Assembly: GCF_019492185.1 (NCBI RefSeq)
Contig: NZ_JAICCF010000001.1
Coordinates: 2,232,001 to 2,296,000, forward strand
Source of the DNA: Chitinophaga rhizophila
GTDB lineage: Bacteria > Bacteroidota > Bacteroidia > Chitinophagales > Chitinophagaceae
Length of the DNA: 64,000 nt
Direction: 5' to 3'
Under the pieces are notes generated by a model, which saw only the letters and a list, made by a program, of their open reading frames with translations, had not been told where the DNA came from and ran no database searches. The position numbers and the translations under genes are program-made. Below, piece after piece: positions 45,640-55,525 of this stretch. Within the stretch, counting starts at the first letter, position 1. Every line of letters starts with the position of its first letter.

Positions 45640-46365
45640 TTACATTTCCAGTGCGCTGGCTGCTGCTTCATCTACAAACCAGTGTAGTTCACCTTCCTGT
45701 GGACGGATCAGCTGAGAGGGGAATTTCTCTGCATCAAAGTCGCCTTCAATTACACTTTTCAGTGTCAGGGCTTTACCGTTACCGGTAGCCATGAAAACTA
45801 CGCAGGCAGCTTCATTTACAACAGGCGCTGTCAGCGTAATACGGAACATATCCTGTGCCTTCAGGAAGAACGCCTTTACCCAGGCTTTTTTCTCATGTAC
45901 CACCGGCAAACCAGGGAAAAGGGACAAGGTATGTCCATCATCTCCCATACCTAGTAATACAAGATCAAAAGTAGTCTCTTCCTTCTTGAAATATTGTCTC
46001 AGGATGGACTCATATTCTGCTGCCGCAGCTTCTGGTTCAATATCCGTGCGCATGACATGAATATTTTCAGAAGGCACGCCTACTACATCCAGCAGGGTAT
46101 CATATGCCATGCGGGCGTTGTTGCGCTCATCTTCAAAAGGTACAGCTCTTTCATCTCCCCAGAAGAAGTGAATCCTCTCCCATGGGATCATCAGCCTGTA
46201 AGGTTCTTTCGTCAGCAGTGTATACAGTGCCTTTGGCGTACTGCCCCCGGAGAGTGCCCATGTAAAGATGGGCTGATCCTGTAATACTTCCTGGATATAG
46301 TTACTGATCCAGGCTGCCAGGTTCTCACTCAGTTCCTGGGTGTTTTTAGCTATATGTAGTTCCAT
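45640..46365 (-). CDS. pgl: 6-phosphogluconolactonase
   Basis: 241 residues. Hydrolyses 6-phosphogluconolactone in the oxidative pentose phosphate pathway. Markers: FTWALSGGSTPKALYTLL, HFFWGDERAVPFEDERNN, DLVLLGMGDDGHTLSLFPG. It starts 5 bp after the zwf stop, and so is almost certainly co-transcribed with it. Confidence 0.95.
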   Translation of the reverse strand: MELHIAKNTQELSENLAAWISNYIQEVLQDQPIFTWALSGGSTPKALYTLLTKEPYRLMIPWERIHFFWGDERAVPFEDERNNARMAYDTLLDVVGVPSENIHVMRTDIEPEAAAAEYESILRQYFKKEETTFDLVLLGMGDDGHTLSLFPGLPVVHEKKAWVKAFFLKAQDMFRITLTAPVVNEAACVVFMATGNGKALTLKSVIEGDFDAEKFPSQLIRPQEGELHWFVDEAAASALEM

Positions 46366-46370
46366 TTGTC

Positions 46371-47876
46371 TTATTTAGGTAGATTGATCCAGGCATGTCC
46401 GTCTCTTGCGATCATAGCATCTGCATCCTCAGGTCCCCAGGAGTCAGGCGGATAGTTAGGGAAGTCAACCGGTGTACGGGATGCCCATGTTTCGAGTATC
46501 GGCATCACTACTTTCCAGGCAGCTTCTACCTGATCTGCACGCATGAACAGGGTAGCATCACCTTCCATTACATCCAGCAGCAGTGTTTCATATGCTTCCG
46601 GTGCATGGTCGTCGCCATACTGACGGTCAAAGTTGAACACCATTTCAACAGGATCCAGTTCCATACTCTGGCCAGGACGTTTTGCCTGGAAGCGGATACG
46701 GATATCCATTTCAGGTTGTATGCTGATAGTCAGACGATTTGGACGGAATGTTTCTGCTGATTCTGTCGGGAACGCATAATGAGGCGGCTGACGGAACTGC
46801 AGTGTAATATTGGTCGCTTTCTGGTGCATATTCTTACCGGTACGTACGTAGAATGGTACACCCTGCCAGCGCCAGTTATCAACATAGAATTTGACTGCTG
46901 CGTAGGTTTCAGTAGCGGATTGAGGATCCACACCTTTCTCTTCACGGTAGCCAGGCGCTTCCTGTCCTTTTCTCCAGCCTGCAGAATACTGACCACGTAC
47001 CGCGTTCTCATGGATCTTGTCCTTTGTGAACTTGCGGATTGCGTTCAATACGTCTACTTTCTTATTACGGATTTCGTTTGCATCAAAAGATACAGGCGCT
47101 TCCATTGCGATCAGACACATTACCTGCAGGATATGGTTCTGCACCATATCGCGCAGTGCACCCGAGTTCTCATAGTAACCGCCGCGGCCTTCCAGCCCTA
47201 CGGTTTCAGAAGCGGTGATCTGTATATGATCTATATAGTTACGATTCCATAAAGGCTCAAATAACGCATTGGCAAAGCGCAGCGCGATGAGGTTCTGTAC
47301 GGTTTCCTTACCAAGGTAATGGTCAATGCGGTAGATCTGTTCTTCGGAGAACATGCTTAACAGCAGTTCGTTCAGCTCATGGGCACTTTGCAGATCATGA
47401 CCAAACGGTTTTTCTACCACAATACGGGTGCTGTGTTTATCACTGCACAGGTTCAGACTACCCAGTTTCTGTGCGATGGCTGGCATCAGCTGAGGCGCTA
47501 CTGACAGGTAGAAAATTACATTAGGATGTACGCCCCACTCTTCTTCCTTCGCTTTCACAAAATCAGTGATCGCGCTGTAGGCAGCTCTGTCTTCCGCATC
47601 CATCTGGAGGTAAGTAACATGCTGACTAAAGTCATTCCAATGGCCATTCTGCTCTCCCTTACGACGGGAAAACTTCTGAATACCATCCAGTAAGCGGTCA
47701 CGATAAGCGCCATTGTCATACGAACTACGGCCGATACCGGCAATAGCGAATTTCTCCGGCATGTAGTTATCGAGAAACAGGTTATATAAAGCCGGCGAAA
47801 GTTTTCTGTAATTCAGGTCGCCGCTGCCACCGAAGATAAAGATGATGGAGGCAGGCGGACGTTTATGATTCTGCAT
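46371..47876 (-). CDS. zwf: Glucose-6-phosphate 1-dehydrogenase
   Basis: 501 residues. First oxidative pentose phosphate step, making NADPH. Markers: FGGSGDLNYRKLSPALYNL (dinucleotide site; the family has GASGDLxxRKL), VEKPFGHDL, YRIDHYLGKETVQNL with catalytic His, VPFYVRTGKNM. Between gnd and pgl on the minus strand. Confidence 0.96.
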   Translation of the reverse strand: MQNHKRPPASIIFIFGGSGDLNYRKLSPALYNLFLDNYMPEKFAIAGIGRSSYDNGAYRDRLLDGIQKFSRRKGEQNGHWNDFSQHVTYLQMDAEDRAAYSAITDFVKAKEEEWGVHPNVIFYLSVAPQLMPAIAQKLGSLNLCSDKHSTRIVVEKPFGHDLQSAHELNELLLSMFSEEQIYRIDHYLGKETVQNLIALRFANALFEPLWNRNYIDHIQITASETVGLEGRGGYYENSGALRDMVQNHILQVMCLIAMEAPVSFDANEIRNKKVDVLNAIRKFTKDKIHENAVRGQYSAGWRKGQEAPGYREEKGVDPQSATETYAAVKFYVDNWRWQGVPFYVRTGKNMHQKATNITLQFRQPPHYAFPTESAETFRPNRLTISIQPEMDIRIRFQAKRPGQSMELDPVEMVFNFDRQYGDDHAPEAYETLLLDVMEGDATLFMRADQVEAAWKVVMPILETWASRTPVDFPNYPPDSWGPEDADAMIARDGHAWINLPK

Positions 47877-47894
47877 AACAACTATATTTTATAG

Positions 47895-47920
47895 TTGAGT
47901 GGCCCCAATGGGCCACTCAA
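47895..47920 (-). terminator. Hairpin between gnd and zwf
   Basis: Perfect 11-bp stem (47895-47905 with 47910-47920) and 4-nt loop, inside the 50-bp gnd-zwf gap, without a T-run on the minus strand. More likely a partial terminator or a processing/stability element within the operon. Confidence 0.55.
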
Positions 47921-47926
47921 AACTCT

Positions 47927-49339
47927 TTATTCTCCCCAAACAGTGTGGAAACTACCAGCAACATCTATACGCTGATAGGTATGTGCGCCAAAGTAGTCAC
48001 GCTGTGCCTGTACCAGGTTGGTAGGCATACTCTCCGTGCGGTATGCATCGAAGTAAGCCAGGGCAGACATGATACCGGCAGCAATAGCGCCCGTCTGCGC
48101 AGCCTGTGCTACTACAGCGCGGGTATTGGTGATAGCACCTTCTACCAGGGCAGCAATATTTTTGTCCAGTAAGATATTAGGTAATTCAGGCGCAGCCTTG
48201 TAAGCCTGCATGTATACTTCCAGCAGTGTAGAACGGATAATACATCCGCCTCTCCATACTTTTACCGCTTCAGGTAAAGGTATTTCCATCTGCAGTTCTT
48301 TAGATGCCTGATGCAGCATCGCTAAACCCTGCGCATAGCTGATGATGATACCAAAATGTAAAGCATCATGTACCTGCTGAATCCAGGTGTCTGTAGGTGT
48401 ATTAAGTTTAGCCGCCGGTGATTTGTATAAAGCAGCGGCCTGCACACGCTCATCCTTATAACCGGAAATAGTACGTAATGCCACAGCTGTATCAATTACC
48501 GGAACAGGTACCGGCAATTCCATTGCATCCTGTGATGTCCATTTACCAGTTCCTTTTGAACCTGCTTTGTCAGAAATAACATCCACCAGTCTTGCGCTGG
48601 TCTTGTCGTCTTTCTGCAGGAAAATATCCGCAGTAATCTCAATCAGGAAAGATTGCAGATCACCTTCATTCCAGGTCTTGAATACCTGATGCAGCTGATC
48701 ATTATCCAGTCCTGCCTGCTTTAACAGTGAATAAGCTTCACTGATCAGCTGCATGATAGAATACTCAATACCATTGTGCACCATTTTTACATAATGACCT
48801 GCTCCTTCCCTACCCAGGTAAGCAACGCAAGGTTCACCATTTACCTTTGCAGAAATTGCTTCCAGCATTGGTCTCACTTTTTCATATGCTTCTTTGTCTC
48901 CGCCTGGCATAATGCTAGGTCCCGAACGGGCACCTTTCTCACCACCGGATACGCCGATACCCATGAAATGAATCCCCTTCTCGCGCAGGTATTTCACCCT
49001 GCGTAATGTATCCGTATAATGCGAATTACCACCGTCAATCACAACGTCCCCTTTTTCCAGCAGCGGAATCAGTGACTCAATCACATCATCCACCGGCTGA
49101 CCGGCTGGTACCAACATCATCAGCTTGCGTGGACGCTCCAGTAATTCTACCATGGTTGCCAGTTCTGCCACTCCCTTTACAGTAGTGCCAGCTGTAGCAG
49201 CAGATTCCAGAGCCCCGGTCTTGGTACTATCTTTATCAAAACCAATAACGGAAAAACCATGATCAGCCATGTTCAGTAACAGGTTACGCCCCATTACGCC
49301 CAGACCAATCATGCCAAAATCGAATACGCTTTGTGCCAT
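47927..49339 (-). CDS. gnd: 6-phosphogluconate dehydrogenase (decarboxylating)
   Basis: 470 residues. Oxidises 6-phosphogluconate to ribulose 5-phosphate with CO2 release. Markers: FGMIGLGVMGRNLLLNMADHGFSV, VDDVIESL, IDGGNSHYTDT, GIGVSGGEKGARSGPSIMPGG, GHYVKMVHNGIEY, GTGKWTSQDAMELPVPVPVID. First gene of the gnd-zwf-pgl group. Confidence 0.97.
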   Translation of the reverse strand: MAQSVFDFGMIGLGVMGRNLLLNMADHGFSVIGFDKDSTKTGALESAATAGTTVKGVAELATMVELLERPRKLMMLVPAGQPVDDVIESLIPLLEKGDVVIDGGNSHYTDTLRRVKYLREKGIHFMGIGVSGGEKGARSGPSIMPGGDKEAYEKVRPMLEAISAKVNGEPCVAYLGREGAGHYVKMVHNGIEYSIMQLISEAYSLLKQAGLDNDQLHQVFKTWNEGDLQSFLIEITADIFLQKDDKTSARLVDVISDKAGSKGTGKWTSQDAMELPVPVPVIDTAVALRTISGYKDERVQAAALYKSPAAKLNTPTDTWIQQVHDALHFGIIISYAQGLAMLHQASKELQMEIPLPEAVKVWRGGCIIRSTLLEVYMQAYKAAPELPNILLDKNIAALVEGAITNTRAVVAQAAQTGAIAAGIMSALAYFDAYRTESMPTNLVQAQRDYFGAHTYQRIDVAGSFHTVWGE

Positions 49340-49518
49340 AAATTATCGTGTAAGTGCCTAAAAGAATGAAGTAAAAGTACGAATTATCAATTACCAATTG
49401 CAAATACTATTATCTGAGCTGACAAAACTATGAACATACCTAATCAATTACCGCCATTTATACATTAGAATCCGCGATAAATGCAATGTTCCGCAGACTC
49501 TTAAATTTTCCTTAAATC

Positions 49519-50220
49519 TTACCATCCAAGGTATACCATCCCTATGCCGCATATCAATATCGTCAACCCTCCCAAGGCATGCACATACCGTTCCAAACGG
49601 CTGGTTTTCAATACAGAAAATCCGTAATAACCCAATAAAACCATTCCCGTCATTGTCAATAGGGTAAACAGTGTAAAAGTGATAACCAATAGCAGCATGC
49701 CATACGTTGAATGCTGCGCCGCCGGATACGTCAGCAAAGGTATCAAAGGCTCACACGGCCCCAGGCCGAAAATGAGCAACATAATCCACGGTGTTACCTT
49801 CATCCGTTCCTGTGGATAAACAATCTCCCCATGCTTATGTTCATATACATACACATCCCCGCTGTCATACACATCAAAATGTTTATGCACCTGGTCACCT
49901 GCTGCACGCTTCAGCCCCCATATTGTGTACAGTAGTCCAAAGGTGAGCAATGCCCACCCTGCCAACCCACCACGGATATCTTCCAGTCCGCTGATCTTTG
50001 ACAGCGACCAGCCCAGGCCTATACCCACTAATCCAAGTAATACGGAACTGCCCACATGCGCAGCTCCGCACAACAACGTCCATCCTATTGTCCGGGCTAC
50101 CGTCCACCCCCTTACCCGGCTAAGGGCAATGAAAGGAAGATAGTGATCAGGCCCCGTCACTGTATGCAGACAACTGATAGTCACTGCAGTCAGCATCAAT
50201 ACCCGCAATTCTGTATCCAT
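49519..50220 (-). CDS. UreH/HupE-like nickel permease
   Basis: 233 residues with six predicted membrane helices. Begins LTAVTISCLHTVTGPDHYLPFIALS, whose HxxxGPDH recalls the HALDADH nickel-binding helix of NiCoT/UreH transporters. A loop GDVYVYEHKHGEIVYP could also bind metal, and a second FGLGPCEPLIPLL motif follows. Last gene of the urease operon, 12 bp after ureD, so supplying nickel is the probable role. Annotation as a sulfite-exporter-like protein is an alternative. Confidence 0.8.
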   Translation of the reverse strand: MDTELRVLMLTAVTISCLHTVTGPDHYLPFIALSRVRGWTVARTIGWTLLCGAAHVGSSVLLGLVGIGLGWSLSKISGLEDIRGGLAGWALLTFGLLYTIWGLKRAAGDQVHKHFDVYDSGDVYVYEHKHGEIVYPQERMKVTPWIMLLIFGLGPCEPLIPLLTYPAAQHSTYGMLLLVITFTLFTLLTMTGMVLLGYYGFSVLKTSRLERYVHALGGLTILICGIGMVYLGW

Positions 50221-50232
50221 AGTTTCTTCTTT

Positions 50233-51015
50233 TCAGAGTTTTCGTTCCTGTCCTGCCAGTACCGCTATCTTTTTAAATAGTTCATACAGCTGCTCTCCAC
50301 CATGCCCCAGCACCCTTACCAACAAGGCCCCACAAGCTGTTCGTGATACACCGCCGGTTATATTCTCTTCAGATGATAGTAGTACATCTACCTGGCCTGC
50401 CATAGCTGCCATATCCTGCTGCTGATTATACCATAACAGCGACGCCTGATGTGAATAGCCTTCCCACTGCCCCGTACCTGCCGGCGCTATCACTGCCGGT
50501 TCCAGTATCGTCACATCCCTGAACAATAACCGCTTATCCTGCCACAGCTCCAGCACATTACGGAAATAGTCACACCGGAATACTTCGCCACTCAACTTTC
50601 TGCCGCAGGTAATGATCTCTCCCCACAGTAAGCTGCATCCTTCCTCCACCGCTATATGACTGGCACTGTCAAACACTGAGTGTTCATGTGGCACTGAAGG
50701 ATGTGGCAGATAGTACAAACTGCTACCTTTTCCCATCACTACATTTATTCGTTGCTTTGCGCCTGACTTCATCTGAAAGATCCGCTGATAAGCCTGCGTG
50801 TACAGATGCACATGGGCGTCAGCATCCAACCGGATACTAATCTGGTAATTATCCCCATCCAGTATTCCCGGCGAGGCGGTCATCACTGTCAGATGCAGCG
50901 GTCCGGACCTGCTACCGCTGATATCCGCCACCTTAAAAGGCATGGTGTAATAGCTATGTTGCAGAAAGGTACGCGCGCCTCTTACTGCTGCATGGATGTC
51001 CAGTTCACTGGTCAT
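50233..51015 (-). CDS. ureD: Urease accessory protein UreD
   Basis: 260 residues. Scaffold that, with UreF and UreG, inserts nickel into apo-urease. Recognised by the [43 protein letters not shown] block, [19 protein letters not shown] and VTILEPAV. Overlaps ureG by 4 bp. Confidence 0.93.
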   Translation of the reverse strand: MTSELDIHAAVRGARTFLQHSYYTMPFKVADISGSRSGPLHLTVMTASPGILDGDNYQISIRLDADAHVHLYTQAYQRIFQMKSGAKQRINVVMGKGSSLYYLPHPSVPHEHSVFDSASHIAVEEGCSLLWGEIITCGRKLSGEVFRCDYFRNVLELWQDKRLLFRDVTILEPAVIAPAGTGQWEGYSHQASLLWYNQQQDMAAMAGQVDVLLSSEENITGGVSRTACGALLVRVLGHGGEQLYELFKKIAVLAGQERKL

Positions 51016-51650
51016 TGCAATAAGGCCGGCTCCTCAACGGTTTCCAGTAATGCATATTTCCTGATCCAGCCAATCACTGCATCCAGTCCGTCCAGCGTGT
51101 TCAGATTGGTGAACACAAACGGTCTTCCCTGACGCATCTTACGGGCATCATGCTCCATCACTTCCAGGCTCGCACCTACATATGGAGCCAGATCGGTTTT
51201 ATTGATCACCAACAGGTCCGAACGGGTGATGCCCGGCCCTCCCTTACGAGGTATCTTCTCTCCTTCTGCAACATCTATTACGAAAATGGTGACGTCTGCC
51301 AGGTCGGGACTAAAAGTAGCCGACAGATTATCACCTCCGCTCTCAATAAAAATGAGCTGCACATCCGGAAATCTTTCTGCCAGTTCTTCCACCGCCTCAA
51401 GATTCATACTGGCATCTTCACGGATAGCCGTATGTGGGCATCCTCCTGTTTCCACACCAATGATCCGCGCTGCGGGCAACAGGCTATTCTTTACCAGGAA
51501 CTCTGCATCCTCCCTGGTATAAATATCGTTTGTGATCACTGCCAGACTATACTGCTGATGCAGCTTCCTCGATAACCTTTCTATAAGCGCTGTTTTACCC
51601 GCGCCTACCGGTCCGGCTACTCCTATTTTGATGTATGTGCGTGCCGACAT
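51012..51650 (-). CDS. ureG: Urease accessory GTPase UreG
   Basis: 212 residues. SIMIBI-class GTPase driving nickel delivery. P-loop GPVGAGKT at residues 13-20, the metal-binding [18 protein letters not shown] (Cys-Pro-His), [62 protein letters not shown]. Overlaps ureD. Confidence 0.97.
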   Translation of the reverse strand: MSARTYIKIGVAGPVGAGKTALIERLSRKLHQQYSLAVITNDIYTREDAEFLVKNSLLPAARIIGVETGGCPHTAIREDASMNLEAVEELAERFPDVQLIFIESGGDNLSATFSPDLADVTIFVIDVAEGEKIPRKGGPGITRSDLLVINKTDLAPYVGASLEVMEHDARKMRQGRPFVFTNLNTLDGLDAVIGWIRKYALLETVEEPALLQ

Positions 51651-51709
51651 AACAAATACGTTTTTACATAAAATGATTGGATACGGTACTGATTGTACGC
51701 AATTACAGA

Positions 51710-52396
51710 CTACGACATATATAGTCTCGAATACAGCCTTTCGTGCTGCATGCTCCTGATATCAAATCCGAAGCTGCAACGCCCGGCCATATCCCGGGGA
51801 ATGGTCAGGGTATGCGCTACTAATGCCGGTAATTGTGGTAATAATTCAAATAATAACTGCTGCCCCTGTTGTTGCCCCAATGGTACCAGCTTTACACTAT
51901 TGGTAACCATTCCTGTTGCCGCATTGTAGTAAAATGCTGTCAATGCTTCTTCCAGTGGAATACCTGCGAATGCGGCATATATACCAAATACCAGGCAATA
52001 ATGCCCGGTAGCCTCCCCGGTTCTTATCTTTGCCTGATAGTTTTCCCCCATAGCGTGCTTCACCAGTGGTGACAGTAATTTCAGCAGGCGCACGCCTAAT
52101 TTCTGACTGGCCATGCGTAACTCCTGCGGCGCTTTCAGTGCGGTACATTCCTGATCCAGCTCAAGAAGTATAACGGCATCTGCTGCCAGGGCAGCACGAT
52201 ATGCCATGACGGTGAACAAGGCATCATTGTAGGGCAGATTATGTTCCAGCATATTACGAATGAAAGCCGCTGCATCACCGGCATCTTTAATCAATCCCTG
52301 TTGCACATATGTTTCCAGTCCGCCGGAATGTGTATAGGCACCTATCGGCAATGTCGGATCGCTGAGGTGCAACAGATATGGTAACCAGTTGTGCAT
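51710..52396 (-). CDS. ureF: Urease accessory protein UreF
   Basis: 228 residues, all helical. Regulates UreG within the activation complex. Markers: [63 protein letters not shown]. Follows ureE after 6 bp. Confidence 0.93.
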   Translation of the reverse strand: MHNWLPYLLHLSDPTLPIGAYTHSGGLETYVQQGLIKDAGDAAAFIRNMLEHNLPYNDALFTVMAYRAALAADAVILLELDQECTALKAPQELRMASQKLGVRLLKLLSPLVKHAMGENYQAKIRTGEATGHYCLVFGIYAAFAGIPLEEALTAFYYNAATGMVTNSVKLVPLGQQQGQQLLFELLPQLPALVAHTLTIPRDMAGRCSFGFDIRSMQHERLYSRLYMS

Positions 52397-52402
52397 AGTA
52401 CG

Positions 52403-52906
52403 CTATTTTCCGGCCAGCTGCATGATCTTACTGAAGAGTGATCCTGAACTGCCATGTTCATGTGGAGTAACATTGCTTCTCAGCATATTCGTCAATGTCC
52501 TGAGTTCCTTCACCGGGGCATATCCTTTTGCTTCCAGCCAGCGGAACAGGGGATCTTCATAGGGAACCAGTACCTCATTACCTTCCAGGAACAAAGGCAG
52601 ATGTTTATTGCCGATCTCATAACAGATAGCGGCCATCTGATACATAGTGGCCGGTTGCAGAACAATGGCCTGTGCCGGCAGGATGCTGACTACAATTGCT
52701 TTAGTATCATCCATCCACAATATATCCCCCTGCATCAGCATGGGCGACTCACGCATAAAACGCAGCGCTACTTCCTGCCCGCCAAGCGTATACCGACGCA
52801 ATACCCGCTTCCCTGCTTCAAACCATTCCAGCTGGAACAGATCTGTCGTACGCGGTTCTGTCTGACAGGTAAGAATATTGCCTGCTATTTGTTCTATAAT
52901 GATCAT
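52403..52906 (-). CDS. ureE: Urease accessory protein UreE
   Basis: 167 residues. Nickel metallochaperone. Block AAICYEIGNKHLPLFLEGNEVLVPYEDPLFRWLEAKGY is typical of the C-terminal metal-binding domain (GNKH). Only a short His-containing tail (HEHG) is present rather than a long His-rich one. Lies 8 bp after ureC. Confidence 0.93.
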   Translation of the reverse strand: MIIIEQIAGNILTCQTEPRTTDLFQLEWFEAGKRVLRRYTLGGQEVALRFMRESPMLMQGDILWMDDTKAIVVSILPAQAIVLQPATMYQMAAICYEIGNKHLPLFLEGNEVLVPYEDPLFRWLEAKGYAPVKELRTLTNMLRSNVTPHEHGSSGSLFSKIMQLAGK

Positions 52907-52914
52907 ATATGTAT

Positions 52915-54636
52915 TTAAAACAGGAAGTACCGCTGTGCCAGCGGCAATACGGTAGCTGGTTCACAGGTCAATACCTGCCCCCCTACTGTCACCTGGTAAC
53001 TCTCCGGGTTCACTGTTATTTCCGGAGTAGCATTATTGTGAATCATATCTTTCTTGCCAATATTCCGGCAGTTCTTTACAGGCAATACTATCTTCTGCAA
53101 GCCATATTCCTGTGCAATGTTTTTACCTGCTGCCGCCTGCGATACAAAGGTTACGCAGGTTTTATGCAAAGCCCCTCCGAATGCGCCAAACATCTCGCGG
53201 TACATTACTGGCTGCGGTGTAGGTATGGACGCGTTCGGATCGCCCATACGACTGCAGATGATCATTCCGCCTTTGATAATCATTTCTGGCTTAGCGCCGA
53301 ATAATGCAGGTTTCCACAACACAATATCTGCCAGTTTACCCGGTTCAAGCGACCCTACATATGACGCTATGCCATGTGTAATAGCCGGATTGATGGTATA
53401 TTTTGCGACATACCTTTTAGCTCTGAAATTATCATTATCATGGCCTGCATCTTCCTGCAACGGGCCACGCTGCTTCTTCATCTTATCTGCCGTTTGCCAG
53501 GTGCGGATGATCACCTCCCCTACCCGCCCCATGGCCTGCGAGTCTGAACTCATCATACTGAATACACCCATATCATGCAGGATGTCTTCTGCGGCGATCG
53601 TCTCCGGCCGGATACGGGAGTCTGCAAAGGCTACATCTTCGGGTACGCTTTTATCCAGATGATGACACACCATTAACATATCCAGGTGTTCATCTATCGT
53701 ATTGACAGTATATGGTCTTGTCGGATTTGTAGACGATGGCAGGATGTTGGGGTACATCGCGGCCTTGATGATATCAGGGGCATGCCCGCCGCCTGCACCT
53801 TCGGTGTGATAGGTATGAATAACCCTGCCATTGATAGCCTGAATGGTATCTTCCAGGAAGCCTGACTCATTCAGTGTATCTGTATGAATAGCAACCTGCA
53901 CATCGTATTTATCCGCCGCTTTCAGTGATGCGTTGATCACTGCCGGAGAAGAACCCCAGTCTTCATGTATTTTAAGCCCAAGCGCGCCTGCTTCTATCTG
54001 CTCCCATAGTGGGACATCGGTCGCACAGTTTCCCTTGCCCAGAAAGCCCAGATTCATGGGAAACGCATCTGCAGATTGTAACATCTTCCTGATGAACCAT
54101 TTACCCGGTGTTACCGTGGTGGCATTGGTACCATCTGCCGGACCGGTACCCCCACCGATCATGGTAGTAATACCGCTATGCAGGGCATGGGTGATCTGCT
54201 GCGGACTGATAAAGTGAATATGCGTATCAATACCACCAGCGGTAGCTATCAACCCTGCGCCTCCATGTACTTCCGTACTTGCACCGATGATCATTTCCGG
54301 GTCAACACCTTCCATCGTATCCGGATTGCCTGCTTTGCCGATCTTGACGATGCGCCCATCTTTAATACCAATATCGGCTTTCACTATCCCCCAGTGATCA
54401 ATGATCATTACACTGGTAATGACCATATCCAGCACGCCCTGGTCCCGGGTAGCGGTAGCTGATTGGGCCATTCCGTCACGAATGGTTTTGCCGCCGCCAA
54501 ATTTGGCCTCATCGCCATATACGGTATGATCATGTTCTATTTCGATGATAATATCTGTGTCGCCCAGGCGTACTTTATCGCCTGTGGTAGGGCCGTACAT
54601 GGCCGCATACCTTTCACGGGTTATTTTAAGGCTCAT
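52915..54636 (-). CDS. ureC: Urease alpha subunit
   Basis: 573 residues. Catalytic subunit hydrolysing urea to ammonia and carbamate. Nickel ligands His139 and His141 (GIDTHIHFI), the carbamylated Lys222 in GLKIHEDWG, and the active-site flap VCHHLD (catalytic His). Downstream [14 protein letters not shown] and [16 protein letters not shown] supply other ligands. Overlaps ureB by 4 bp. Confidence 0.98.
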   Translation of the reverse strand: MSLKITRERYAAMYGPTTGDKVRLGDTDIIIEIEHDHTVYGDEAKFGGGKTIRDGMAQSATATRDQGVLDMVITSVMIIDHWGIVKADIGIKDGRIVKIGKAGNPDTMEGVDPEMIIGASTEVHGGAGLIATAGGIDTHIHFISPQQITHALHSGITTMIGGGTGPADGTNATTVTPGKWFIRKMLQSADAFPMNLGFLGKGNCATDVPLWEQIEAGALGLKIHEDWGSSPAVINASLKAADKYDVQVAIHTDTLNESGFLEDTIQAINGRVIHTYHTEGAGGGHAPDIIKAAMYPNILPSSTNPTRPYTVNTIDEHLDMLMVCHHLDKSVPEDVAFADSRIRPETIAAEDILHDMGVFSMMSSDSQAMGRVGEVIIRTWQTADKMKKQRGPLQEDAGHDNDNFRAKRYVAKYTINPAITHGIASYVGSLEPGKLADIVLWKPALFGAKPEMIIKGGMIICSRMGDPNASIPTPQPVMYREMFGAFGGALHKTCVTFVSQAAAGKNIAQEYGLQKIVLPVKNCRNIGKKDMIHNNATPEITVNPESYQVTVGGQVLTCEPATVLPLAQRYFLF

Positions 54637-55007
54637 TCCGGCTGATGTTTAAATTGTTTTTCAACTACCTGCTGCATGGCCTTACGGCGGGCTTCTTCGC
54701 CAACTGTAGTCCCGTTTACCAGGTTGTTCATCCCGAAGGCGCGGCGATTGCCGCCCAGGGCGACCAGTTCTACGGCCTTCTCTTCTCCGGGCTCAAAACG
54801 GATAGCAGTACCGGCGGCAATGTTCAGCCGCATGCCAAAGGCGGCTTCCCGGTTGAACGATAACATGCGGTTCACTTCAAAGAAATGGCAGTGCGAACCT
54901 ATCTGCACAGGCCTGTCACCTGTATTTACTACACGGACCTGCGCCACGGCGCGGCCACTGTTGGCGTCAATTACGCCGGGTGCTATAAAGTATTCACCTG
55001 GGATCAT
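54633..55007 (-). CDS. ureB: Urease beta subunit
   Basis: 124 residues. Structural subunit, identified by [37 protein letters not shown] and [29 protein letters not shown]. Separate from ureA, as in most bacteria. Confidence 0.97.
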   Translation of the reverse strand: MIPGEYFIAPGVIDANSGRAVAQVRVVNTGDRPVQIGSHCHFFEVNRMLSFNREAAFGMRLNIAAGTAIRFEPGEEKAVELVALGGNRRAFGMNNLVNGTTVGEEARRKAMQQVVEKQFKHQPE

Positions 55008-55048
55008 ACGCTGACGGTAAGGTTTAGAATTTGGTTGATGTGCGTGTC

Positions 55049-55351
55049 TTATCTGATAGGATGATGTACTGTTACCAGCTTGGAACCATCCGGAAAGGTT
55101 GCCTCTATTTGTATCTCATCAATCATTTCCGGAATACCTTCCATTACATCATCGCGTGTTAGTATGGTAGCACCAAACTGCATCAGTTGTGCAACGGTCT
55201 GTCCATCTCTGGCGGCTTCCTGCAGTCGGCTGCTGATAAGTGCTATGGCTTCCGGATAATTGAGTTTGAGTCCCCTGGCTTTACGCTTCTCTGCCAATTC
55301 TCCCGCCAGGTATAACAATAGCTTTTCAGTCTCCCTTGCCGTTAAGTGCAT
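55049..55351 (-). CDS. ureA: Urease gamma subunit
   Basis: 100 residues. Structural subunit with [41 protein letters not shown] and TVHHPIR. First gene of the urease operon, 41 bp upstream of ureB. The 170 bp before it contain the ppc terminator and presumably the operon promoter, but no clear box. Confidence 0.97.
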   Translation of the reverse strand: MHLTARETEKLLLYLAGELAEKRKARGLKLNYPEAIALISSRLQEAARDGQTVAQLMQFGATILTRDDVMEGIPEMIDEIQIEATFPDGSKLVTVHHPIR

Positions 55352-55465
55352 AGTGATTTTGGTTTAATAGTGTCTTATCTTTCCTGACCGCTGGCCGGAG
55401 GGAATGGGTTAATGAATTGTTCAGTGATCTTCCCAGCGTTAATTTACACAAAAAATACAGAATGC

Positions 55466-55499
55466 AAAAGGCTCAATGCAGTATCGCATTGAGCCTTTT
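55466..55499 (-). terminator. Terminator of ppc
   Basis: Perfect 14-bp stem (55466-55479 with 55486-55499) and 6-nt loop, 26 bp past the ppc stop, with A-rich left flank giving a minus-strand U-tract. Confidence 0.9.
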
Positions 55500-55525
55500 T
55501 ATATGACAAGTGTATAGCCTGTAAA

